From positions 1 to 5,208 of the forward strand of contig DAOVAK010000246.1 in NCBI GenBank assembly GCA_030671095.1: a DNA stretch of 5,208 nt. The letters run 5' to 3'. Both the position numbers and the translations under genes were made by a program. The notes under the pieces are model-generated. The model did not search any database and had not been told where the DNA came from. It saw only the letters and a program-made list of their open reading frames with translations. The DNA is from Deltaproteobacteria bacterium. GTDB taxonomy: Bacteria > Desulfobacterota > DSM-4660 > Desulfatiglandales > HGW-15. Positions 1-5,208 of the stretch are shown here, piece by piece (position 1 is the stretch's first letter; each line of letters starts with the position of its first letter).

Positions 1-8
1 GGGGGATT

Positions 9-36
9 TTGCAAGATAATCGAAGTTGAGAATATT
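9..36 (+). promoter_or_regulatory. Weak candidate promoter for the first serine tRNA
   Basis: TTGCAA at 9-14 (4 of 6 matches to the -35 consensus) and AATATT at 31-36 (4 of 6 to -10) are separated by 16 bp. This would start transcription about 10 bp before the mature tRNA 5' end at 52. Both boxes are imperfect and the real promoter could lie left of the window, so this is only a possibility. Confidence 0.25.
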
Positions 37-51
37 GCATACGCGTCTCCA

Positions 52-139
52 GGAGGGATGGCCGAGTGGTTGAAGGCGGCGGTCTTGAAAACCGTTGTAC
101 CGAGAGGTACCGTGGGTTCGAATCCTACTCCCTCCGCCA
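52..139 (+). tRNA. tRNA-Ser (anticodon UGA)
   Basis: This is a complete type II (long variable arm) tRNA that decodes UCA and, by wobble, other UCN serine codons. The acceptor stem GGAGGGA (52-58) pairs perfectly with TCCCTCC (129-135), followed by discriminator G136 and a genomically encoded CCA (137-139). The D arm begins GCCGAGTGG. The anticodon stem 79-83/91-95 closes the seven-base loop CTTGAAA with anticodon TGA at 86-88. The variable arm is a five-pair stem (GTACC 97-101 with GGTAC 106-110) closed by GAGA, which is the serine identity feature. The T arm is GTGGG-TTCGAAT-CCTAC (112-128). G at position 73 and the long arm fit serine rather than leucine or tyrosine. Confidence 0.97.
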
Positions 140-232
140 GAAAATCTGACGTTGTTAGATCTTGCTGGTACCCGCAGCATTTGATATCGTTCCGTAACAA
201 ACCGAAAGAATAACAAGTCTGCAAGAGGCCTA

Positions 233-270
233 TAGCTAATAGCTAAAGGTTTCCCCGATGCCGCGGGGAA
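233..270 (+). other. Tandem heptamer and GC-rich hairpin just upstream of the second tRNA
   Basis: Two adjacent copies of TAGCTAA (233-239, 240-246) are followed by a perfect seven-pair stem, TTCCCCG (251-257) with CGGGGAA (264-270), around a six-base loop. The stem ends three bases before the mature 5' end of the next tRNA. No T-run follows, so it does not look like an intrinsic terminator. It could separate the two tRNAs in a shared precursor or guide processing, but that is a guess. The rest of the 134-bp spacer shows nothing else recognisable. Confidence 0.4.
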
Positions 271-273
271 CGC

Positions 274-367
274 GGAGAGATGGCCGAGTTGGCTGAAGGC
301 GCTCGCCTGCTAAGCGAGTGTAGGGTTAAAAGCCCTACCGAGGGTTCGAATCCCTCTCTCTCCGCCA
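274..367 (+). tRNA. tRNA-Ser (anticodon GCU)
   Basis: This second complete type II serine tRNA decodes AGC and AGU, complementing its UCN-reading neighbour. The acceptor stem GGAGAGA (274-280) pairs with TCTCTCC (357-363), then discriminator G364 and encoded CCA (365-367). The anticodon stem CTCGC/GCGAG (302-306/314-318) closes the loop CTGCTAA with anticodon GCT at 309-311. The variable arm is a six-pair stem, GTAGGG (320-325) with CCCTAC (333-338). The T arm is GAGGG-TTCGAAT-CCCTC (340-356). It shares the acceptor pattern and the GCCGAGT D-arm start with the first tRNA, so the pair may be an ancient duplication with anticodon divergence. Both may be transcribed together. A T-rich stretch (368-378) follows, but no independent terminator hairpin is visible. 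Confidence 0.97.
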
Positions 368-448
368 TTTTAATTCTTAGTCCGTCTCGATAATCCTCCC
401 CAGAACTTCACACGCCTTGGTTTTATATTGTCAAAAAGCAAATTTCCC

Positions 449-650
449 GTCATTGCGAGTCCTTCGAGTAACTCAGGATAAACTCCGCGAAGCAATCTCA
501 TTTTGTGAAAGTTACTGTTTTCTCTTGCTTGCAAGAGATTGCCTCTCGGCCGTGAGCTCGAAGCCGAACGGCTTCGTCGCCTACGGCCTGCCCGCCATCG
601 TCCCGCTAAGAGCGGGGCTCAGGCGAGGCGGGCGGGCTCCTCGCAATGAC
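449..650. repeat. Nested palindromic intergenic repeat element (REP/MITE-like)
   Basis: The ends are a perfect 11-bp inverted repeat, GTCATTGCGAG (449-459) and CTCGCAATGAC (640-650), with AATTTCC (441-447) and GGAAATT (657-663) as an outer, unequally spaced pair. Inside lie GCAATCTC/GAGATTGC (492-499/535-542), TCTCTTGC-TT-GCAAGAGA (521-538), GAAGCCG-AA-CGGCTTC (560-575), CCCGCT-AAG-AGCGGG (602-616) and an arm 586-596 pairing with 627-637 with one wobble. The left half is AT-richer and the right half strongly GC-rich. It sits between converging transcription units, a usual place for such elements. No transposase is encoded, so any mobility would need help from elsewhere. An open frame of 95 codons (417-704) through it is a by-product. 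The rest of the gene-free gap 368-770 (368-448 and 651-770) shows no gene, terminator or RNA that I recognise. Confidence 0.7.
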
Positions 651-770
651 ACACTTGGAAATTACGCTGTATTACAAGCTGAATTACAAAAGGAAGTCAT
701 ATAGATCGTTGGACTCAAACGGATGGTTTAGAATGGAAAGATAGGGCAGGGGGGTTATGCCTAAAAGGTT

Positions 771-2399
771 TTACCGCTCAACGACCCGGCTCTGAACCCC
801 TTTGGATGACAGATCTGAACGTTGTTCTTCTGCACCAGCCTTTGTGTAAAAGGCCCCCACATACAGTTGAGATTCGCCACTATTCGTCTCAATAACATAA
901 GGACTATATCCAAGTCTTGACAAGGCGAGAAAGTTTTTCTGTGCATCCCTTTCTGTGGCGTAGATACCTATCAAGGCAGCATACTTCGTCCTTTTCGCTT
1001 TGGCATCGGCGATTCGTTTTCTCTCAACAAAGGCCTCAGCCTGTTTCTGGTCCTTGAAGTACCCTGTAAAGACCCTGTACCAAACCCCCTTTTCCCCGAG
1101 ATCAACCTTTACCCAGTAGGCCGACAGCCCCTTGTTTCGGTATATGGAGATCGCTTTTTCTGCCCTTTCAGAGGTCTTGTAAGCCCCAAGATAGACCGAA
1201 TAGGGATATGGCAATGCGCTCTCCTCAGGAAAAAGCTCTTCCTTCCCAAGGGCTGGCTTTTTCTGACTCTGCGCCGCAGGCCTGACTGGTTCTTTGACAA
1301 CGGGCGGGGGTTTCAGAGTAGTCACTGGTTGAGGCTTTTTGGCGACAACAGGCCTCGGTGTTGATGTGACAGGTTTGGGAGATTTTTTGGCAACGACAGG
1401 CTTCTGAGCGGAAGGCGCAGGTTGAGAAGGTTTCATCACAACAACGGGCCTTTGCTCATGTGCTGGCGGCTTGGAAGGTTGTTGGACCACAAGAGGCTTT
1501 TTTGTGGGCGTGGCGGGCCTATATCGTTGCTGGGCAATTACGGGTTTTTTCGCCGTGGTAGCAGGTTTGGTACTTCTTTTGACGGTCCGGGGCTGTGCTT
1601 TCGAAGGAGCCGCCTGGGGAGGTTTCTTCACAATAAGCGTCTTTTTTTGGATAGTGGATTTGTTGGCAGCCTGAGGATTCGTCCTTTTTTGCGGCCGTTT
1701 TATGGCCACACGGGTCGTTTTTTTGTCGGTCTTGGCGGGTGGCTTTTTTGCCACACGGGGTTTAATCCTTTCTTTCTTGGTGGGCTCTGAGAGGCCCAGG
1801 AGTCCGCCAAAGTCCACTATCCCTAAGGCGTTGATAATAAACGCCACGGCAGCGACCAGTATAACAGAAAGCACGGCGATTTTTATTTTGTCAGATCCAC
1901 CACCAAGCTTCAGTGGCGATCCTATTTCACCGCGCTCACTCTTCTTAATTTTCCTCATTCTTGCCCTTTTCTTAGGTTTTGCCTCCGCAGGGACATCCCT
2001 CTTTCCGGTAGATAAGGGCTTTCTCTCTACGACCTCACTTGTTTTGGCAGCGGCTTTGGCCGATACTCTCTCAGGTCTGTCCACATGGACACGAGATACG
2101 GGTTCTTGTTTTGGAATCTTTTTCGCCTTTGCATCTGTTTGGGGAACGGGCTTTCCCGGCGTAACGCGCTTAACCTGGGACGAAGATTTCGGCCTTTTAG
2201 CCACACTCGCCTTCTTATCCGTCTTGGGTGCAGCTTTTTCCTGCTGACCATCGTTGAGCGTATCCAACTCTTCACGAAAGAGCGTCTCAAATAATTCACC
2301 ACTGCTATTAAACGGTGAATCATCTTCGGCGGGCTTATTATCCTTTTTATCAGCCATATCTTCATCACCCTTAGTCAAAAGGGTATCGTCCAAAAGCAT
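771..2399 (-). CDS. SPOR-domain membrane protein with two SPOR domains and a Lys/Pro repeat linker
   Basis: This 542-residue protein is probably a single-pass inner-membrane protein that binds peptidoglycan in the periplasm. Residues 1-170 are charged, low in complexity and strongly basic near the membrane (KKRARMRKIKK, about 143-153). A hydrophobic segment at about 172-194 (from IKIAVLSVILVAAV) is the membrane anchor, and positive-inside charge puts the C-terminus in the periplasm. Residues 205-395 form a Lys/Pro/Val-rich linker. Two SPOR repeats follow: about 397-468 (YPYSVYLGAYKT ... WYRVFTGYF) and 471-541 (YAALIGIYAT ... QLYVGAFYT). Known SPOR proteins such as FtsN, DedD and DamX bind septal glycan strands lacking stem peptides, so a role in division or envelope remodelling is inferred. 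The start is uncertain. Met1 (2399) has only GAGAG upstream, inside a stem-loop. Met15 (2357) begins a natural-looking MADKKDNK N-terminus but has AAGG about 11 bases away. A promoter at 2491-2519 suggests expression separate from the upstream gene. Confidence 0.88.
   Translation of the reverse strand: MLLDDTLLTKGDEDMADKKDNKPAEDDSPFNSSGELFETLFREELDTLNDGQQEKAAPKTDKKASVAKRPKSSSQVKRVTPGKPVPQTDAKAKKIPKQEPVSRVHVDRPERVSAKAAAKTSEVVERKPLSTGKRDVPAEAKPKKRARMRKIKKSERGEIGSPLKLGGGSDKIKIAVLSVILVAAVAFIINALGIVDFGGLLGLSEPTKKERIKPRVAKKPPAKTDKKTTRVAIKRPQKRTNPQAANKSTIQKKTLIVKKPPQAAPSKAQPRTVKRSTKPATTAKKPVIAQQRYRPATPTKKPLVVQQPSKPPAHEQRPVVVMKPSQPAPSAQKPVVAKKSPKPVTSTPRPVVAKKPQPVTTLKPPPVVKEPVRPAAQSQKKPALGKEELFPEESALPYPYSVYLGAYKTSERAEKAISIYRNKGLSAYWVKVDLGEKGVWYRVFTGYFKDQKQAEAFVERKRIADAKAKRTKYAALIGIYATERDAQKNFLALSRLGYSPYVIETNSGESQLYVGAFYTKAGAEEQRSDLSSKGVQSRVVER
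1239..1646 (-). repeat. Coding 48-bp (16-residue) repeat array in the SPOR protein linker
   Basis: Residues 252-387 of the SPOR protein follow a 16-residue period. A proline of the core K-P-V-V-x-K-K-P falls at residues 270, 286, 302, 318, 334, 350, 366 and 382, with Thr254 in register before them. Units include KKPVIAQQRYRPATPT (284-299), KKPLVVQQPSKPPAHE (300-315), QRPVVVMKPSQPAPSA (316-331) and QKPVVAKKSPKPVTST (332-347). The first and last units are more degenerate. The array probably makes an extended basic spacer between membrane and SPOR domains, and copy number may vary between strains. Confidence 0.75.
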
Positions 2400-2400
2400 A

Positions 2401-2431
2401 AACCCCAGCTCTCTACTTGAGAATTGGGGTT
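2401..2431 (-). promoter_or_regulatory. Leader stem-loop abutting the SPOR gene start
   Basis: AACCCCA (2401-2407) pairs with TGGGGTT (2425-2431). After one wobble and one mismatch the stem continues as TCTC (2410-2413) with GAGA (2419-2422) around a five-base loop. On the transcribed minus strand the 3' side of the stem ends one base before the ATG at 2399 and contains the only purine-rich candidate ribosome site, so it could mask that start. No T-run follows, so it is not a classical terminator. Its regulatory role is inferred. Confidence 0.45.
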
Positions 2432-2490
2432 GTGATTATGGGTTGGAGTTTGCATGCTTAGAGACTTAAGAAACCGAATGACGAGCTTAT

Positions 2491-2519
2491 AGGATATATG
2501 GAAAAAGATTTTTTGTCAA
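2491..2519 (-). promoter_or_regulatory. Candidate sigma70-type promoter for the SPOR gene
   Basis: Read on the minus strand, TTGACA (2519-2514, a perfect -35 box) is followed after exactly 17 bp by TATCCT (2496-2491, 4 of 6 to the -10 consensus) in AT-rich DNA. Transcription would start near 2484 and give a leader of about 85 bases containing the stem-loop. The site lies wholly in the 145-bp gap after the upstream gene's stop codon. Confidence 0.55.
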
Positions 2520-2544
2520 GGATCTTGAAAGGTTACCACCCCCC

Positions 2545-4857
2545 TTACGCTCTTCGCCATACAGTCCCATCTCGGGTATCGATCACTTCGATACCCATCT
2601 CTTTTAGTTCCTGACGAATACGGTCTGCGCTCTCCCAATCCTTCTCTCTTCTCGCCGCTTCCCTCCTTTTAATCAACTCTCGCACCTGTTCGTCCGGTTC
2701 AGGGAGCTCTAGTTCCATGACCCCCAGGACCGAATCGATGCTTTTCAGGGCCTCTTCCACTTTCTGTTTATCGCCGGGTGACACCCCTTTGCGGTCCATT
2801 ATCCTGTTTATCTCCCGGGTGAACTCAAAGAGGGCGGCCAGGGCAGATGCAACACTAAAATCATCATCCATGGACTCGATGAATTTGTACTTGAGATCGT
2901 AAACCAGCTGGTCCATATCGGGATGAGGTTCACCAGCCGGGCAGCGCTGAAGCTTCTTAACAAACTTGTCCAAATGCGCCACCGTATTCTTGGCCGTGTC
3001 CAATTTTGACCATGAAAAGGATATGGGTTTTCGATAGTGGCGGCTGATGAGCCAGTAGCGGATCTCCTTTCCGGTATAACCCCTTTCCCGTATCTGCCTT
3101 ACGGTGAGAATATCATTATGAGAAGCACGGGACGGCTTTTTCCCGTTGACCATGACGAGTTCGTTATGAAGCCAGTAGTTGGCCAGGGGTTTTCCAGTTA
3201 CCGCTTCGCTTATGGCTATGGCATTTTCATGGTGTGGGAATATGAGGTCCGCACCGCTCATATGTATGTCATAGGTGCCCCCAAGGATTTTCATGGCCAT
3301 GGCGGGGCATTCCAGATGCCAGCTTGGCCGGATGTTCCCCCATGCGGTCTTGTAGAATACCCCTTTCTTGAGTTCGCTCAGGGTCGATCTCTTCAGCAGA
3401 GTGAAGTCCCGCGGGTTCTCCTTTTCGTACTGTTCCAGGTCGACAGTTTTTCCCAGGTGCATTTTATCAAGATCTATCTTGGAGAGCTTCCCATAATCCT
3501 TGGATCGGGATATATCGAAGTAGATTGATCGCAGCTTTTCATAGGCATATCCCTTTTCCACGAGTTTTTGTGTGAGTTGAATCATGTCATCCACGTGCTC
3601 GCTGGGTCTGGGATATTCTGAGGCCCTTTTCACGTTCAGGGTGTCCAGGTCCTTTAAGAATTCCTGATAATATTCCTCAGTAAAGTCTTTCAGGGATTTG
3701 CCCGCCTTCTCTGCGCCTTCAATGGTTCGGTCATCCAGGTCCGTCACGTTCATTACGTGAGTGACGCCATAACCCTTAAATTCTATATAACGTCTGACCA
3801 GGTCTGAGAAAACAAAGCGCCGGCATTGACCCACGTTGATCAACTGGCAAAGGGTGGGGCCGCAGGAATACAGTCTTACACGGTTTTCATCAATGGGGAC
3901 GAATTCCTCCTTCTTTCGGGCAAGGGTGTTGTAAAGAAGCATTCCGGATTTCTTCTTGACCACAAAGAGGGGCGTACTCAGATATCTTTCTCCACCATCG
4001 CACTGGATCACCACCATCCGGCCCGCTGTCATCTCCTTGGCAATCTTTAACGCTATCGCCATGGCCGCTCCTGAGCTCATGCCCACGAAAATGCCCTCTT
4101 CTCTGGCCAGCAATCGGGCCGTATAGTAGGCCTCCTCATCCTCAATATTGATAATCCGGTCCGCACGGCTCTTGTCAAAGATGCCTGGACGGTAGGATTC
4201 TTTCATGTTTTTCAGGCCCTGGATTTTATGCCCCAGGTAGGGCTCAACGCCCACAAGTTGGACCTCGGGTTTGAGCTCCTTAAAGCGTCTGGAAAGCCCC
4301 ATCAGAGTGCCTGTCGTACCCATGGCGGAGACAATCACGTCCAGGTCGCCGCCTGTCTGCTCCCAGATCTCCATGGCCGTCGTCTGGTAATGGGACTTCC
4401 AGTTGGCCTCGTTGTTAAACTGGTCGGCAAGCCAGAACTTGTCCGGTTCTTCGCGGATCACGTTGTAGACAAATTCAATGGCTCCGTCCGTTCCCAGGTG
4501 GGCGGGTGTGAATTCCAGATCGGCTCCCATGGCCCGAAGGATTTTTTTCCTCTCGTCACTAACGGCTTCCGACATAACCAGGAGAAGACGATACCCTTTA
4601 ACAACCGCTACCAATGAGAGCCCAATCCCGGTATTTCCACTGGTCGCCTCCAGGATAATCTTCTCTTTGGTCAGTTCACCCCTTTTTTCAGCCTCTTCAA
4701 TCATAGCCAAGGCGGGTCGGTCCTTTACCGATCCCCCTGGGTTAAAAGACTCGAGCTTTGCCAAGATTTGGACATTCCTGTTGGAATTGAGTTGTTTGAT
4801 GGGGACCAATGGCGTCCATCCTATCTGGTCGAGTATGTTTCCGAATTTTTTCTTCAT
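2545..4857 (-). CDS. cysS: Fused CysM-type cysteine synthase and cysteinyl-tRNA synthetase-like protein
   Basis: This 770-residue fusion has two full-length halves. Residues 1 to about 300 are a PLP-dependent cysteine synthase, closest by eye to E. coli CysM (O-acetylserine sulfhydrylase B). It has NPGGSVKDR with the PLP lysine K45, TSGNTG (72-77), the phosphate-binding GTTGT (180-184), the CysM-like YRPGIF, and CDGGERYLST near its end. Residues 306-770 align with CysRS from its usual N-terminus (MLLYNTLARKKEEF) to its C-terminal WRR, including the C-terminal tRNA-binding region. They keep C332, W513, C517 and H542 (E. coli C28, W205, C209, H234). Active-site signatures are altered: HIGH reads NVGQ (341-344), KMSKS reads KPSRA (574-578), Glu238 is Ala546, GGGSD reads MSGAD (533-537) and KIIK reads RTIE (377-380). 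Channelling of new cysteine to a ligase is an attractive idea, but aminoacylation cannot be assumed. The start has a good ribosome site, and the gene may be monocistronic. Confidence 0.9.
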   Translation of the reverse strand: MKKKFGNILDQIGWTPLVPIKQLNSNRNVQILAKLESFNPGGSVKDRPALAMIEEAEKRGELTKEKIILEATSGNTGIGLSLVAVVKGYRLLLVMSEAVSDERKKILRAMGADLEFTPAHLGTDGAIEFVYNVIREEPDKFWLADQFNNEANWKSHYQTTAMEIWEQTGGDLDVIVSAMGTTGTLMGLSRRFKELKPEVQLVGVEPYLGHKIQGLKNMKESYRPGIFDKSRADRIINIEDEEAYYTARLLAREEGIFVGMSSGAAMAIALKIAKEMTAGRMVVIQCDGGERYLSTPLFVVKKKSGMLLYNTLARKKEEFVPIDENRVRLYSCGPTLCQLINVGQCRRFVFSDLVRRYIEFKGYGVTHVMNVTDLDDRTIEGAEKAGKSLKDFTEEYYQEFLKDLDTLNVKRASEYPRPSEHVDDMIQLTQKLVEKGYAYEKLRSIYFDISRSKDYGKLSKIDLDKMHLGKTVDLEQYEKENPRDFTLLKRSTLSELKKGVFYKTAWGNIRPSWHLECPAMAMKILGGTYDIHMSGADLIFPHHENAIAISEAVTGKPLANYWLHNELVMVNGKKPSRASHNDILTVRQIRERGYTGKEIRYWLISRHYRKPISFSWSKLDTAKNTVAHLDKFVKKLQRCPAGEPHPDMDQLVYDLKYKFIESMDDDFSVASALAALFEFTREINRIMDRKGVSPGDKQKVEEALKSIDSVLGVMELELPEPDEQVRELIKRREAARREKDWESADRIRQELKEMGIEVIDTRDGTVWRRA

Positions 4858-4861
4858 GAAT

Positions 4862-4869
4862 TCCTCTCT
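4862..4869 (-). promoter_or_regulatory. Ribosome binding site of the fusion gene
   Basis: On the minus strand AGAGAGGA lies four bases before the ATG at 4857-4855. This is a good Shine-Dalgarno match and supports initiation at the cysteine synthase N-terminus (MKKKFGNILDQIGWTPLV), which matches the usual start of this family. Confidence 0.75.
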
Positions 4870-4923
4870 AACATGATGGCTAACGGAAAACAGGTTCCAA
4901 AACGGACGCAGAACAAATTAACT

Positions 4924-4952
4924 ACTTTATAATAATAAGCTTTTGCTTGCAA
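4924..4952 (-). promoter_or_regulatory. Weak candidate promoter for the fusion gene
   Basis: On the minus strand TTGCAA (4952-4947) and TAAAGT (4929-4924) are 17 bp apart, each matching 4 of 6 consensus bases, within the most AT-rich part of the divergent gap. The leader would be about 60 bases. Alternative -10 boxes (for example TATAAA at 4932-4927) overlap, so the exact element is uncertain. Confidence 0.35.
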
Positions 4953-5023
4953 TAGTGAAATTATGCCACGCCTCAGGCCATGAGCCCGCAAACCCATTCG
5001 CCAGACATTGTGTGCTTCATCCC

Positions 5024-5051
5024 TTGACTCACATGGGATAATATCGATAAT
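5024..5051 (+). promoter_or_regulatory. Candidate sigma70-type promoter for the epimerase gene
   Basis: TTGACT (5024-5029, 5 of 6 to -35) and GATAAT (5046-5051, 5 of 6 to -10) are separated by 16 bp. This predicts a start near 5058 and a leader of about 44 bases before the ATG at 5102. It points away from the fusion gene, consistent with divergent transcription from the 244-bp gap 4858-5101. Confidence 0.5.
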
Positions 5052-5065
5052 AGGGCCACTCATGA

Positions 5066-5208
<143 letters not shown>

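Noticed and set aside
521..538. TCTCTTGC-TT-GCAAGAGA as an intrinsic terminator
   Set aside because: No T-run follows on either strand, and the loop is too small; it is better seen as part of the repeat element.
449..650. CRISPR array
   Set aside because: The repeats are inverted and nested, with no evenly spaced direct repeats or spacers.
417..704. Plus-strand open frame of 95 codons between the tRNAs and the SPOR gene
   Set aside because: It runs straight through the palindromic repeat, has no ribosome site, and its peptide (ending in PRNDTLGNYAV) is what such repeats encode by chance.
750..775. Terminator directly after the SPOR gene
   Set aside because: The only symmetry is the very short CCTAAAAGG, with no stable stem or U-tract.
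1422..2247. Long plus-strand frames opposite the SPOR gene
   Set aside because: They are antisense shadows of Lys/Pro-rich codons, giving Phe/Gly/Leu-rich strings; the minus-strand frame has recognisable SPOR domains.
3037..3528. Plus-strand 163-codon frame inside the fusion gene
   Set aside because: It is antisense to conserved CysRS sequence, with no ribosome site and no family resemblance.
2545..4857. Assembly or frameshift artefact joining separate cysM and cysS genes
   Set aside because: The frame is continuous through the junction with family-like residues on both sides, and no stop or shift is visible; read data could still overturn this.

Overview
The window looks like chromosomal DNA of a Gram-negative bacterium, most plausibly a Desulfobacterota (deltaproteobacterial) relative. 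The reasons are moderate GC content, a cell-envelope SPOR-domain protein, a cysteine synthase/cysteinyl-tRNA synthetase fusion and a palindromic intergenic repeat with GTCATTGCGAG ends. The taxonomic call is an inference; no phylogenetic marker in the window settles it.

Layout, left to right. Positions 52-367 hold two plus-strand serine tRNA genes, tRNA-Ser(UGA) and tRNA-Ser(GCU), both with encoded CCA and a long variable arm, 134 bp apart. Positions 368-770 have no credible gene. They carry a nested palindromic repeat element of about 200 bp (449-650) between the tRNAs and the convergent gene that follows. Positions 771-2399 (minus) encode a 542-residue single-pass membrane protein: a basic cytoplasmic tail, one membrane segment, a long Lys/Pro-rich linker built on a regular 16-residue repeat, and two C-terminal SPOR (peptidoglycan-binding) domains. 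Its upstream gap has a strong candidate promoter and a stem-loop touching the start codon. Positions 2545-4857 (minus) encode the most notable protein: a full-length CysM-type cysteine synthase fused head-to-tail, with almost no linker, to a full-length cysteinyl-tRNA synthetase-like protein. Positions 5102-5208 (plus, cut by the window edge) start a divergent NAD-dependent sugar-nucleotide epimerase/dehydratase.

The main observation is that the synthetase half of the fusion keeps the overall CysRS sequence and its C-terminal tRNA-binding region, but has substitutions at almost every catalytic signature. HIGH reads NVGQ, KMSKS reads KPSRA, the fourth zinc ligand (Glu238 in E. coli) is Ala, the GGGSD loop reads MSGAD and KIIK reads RTIE. 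The cysteine synthase half keeps its PLP lysine and binding loops. The protein may therefore be a specialised or repurposed cysteine-handling enzyme rather than the housekeeping CysRS, unless this lineage uses an unusual active site.

The genes do not form one obvious pathway. The fusion links cysteine synthesis to a tRNA-synthetase fold, the SPOR protein belongs to envelope or division biology and appears to have its own promoter, and the epimerase is divergently transcribed.
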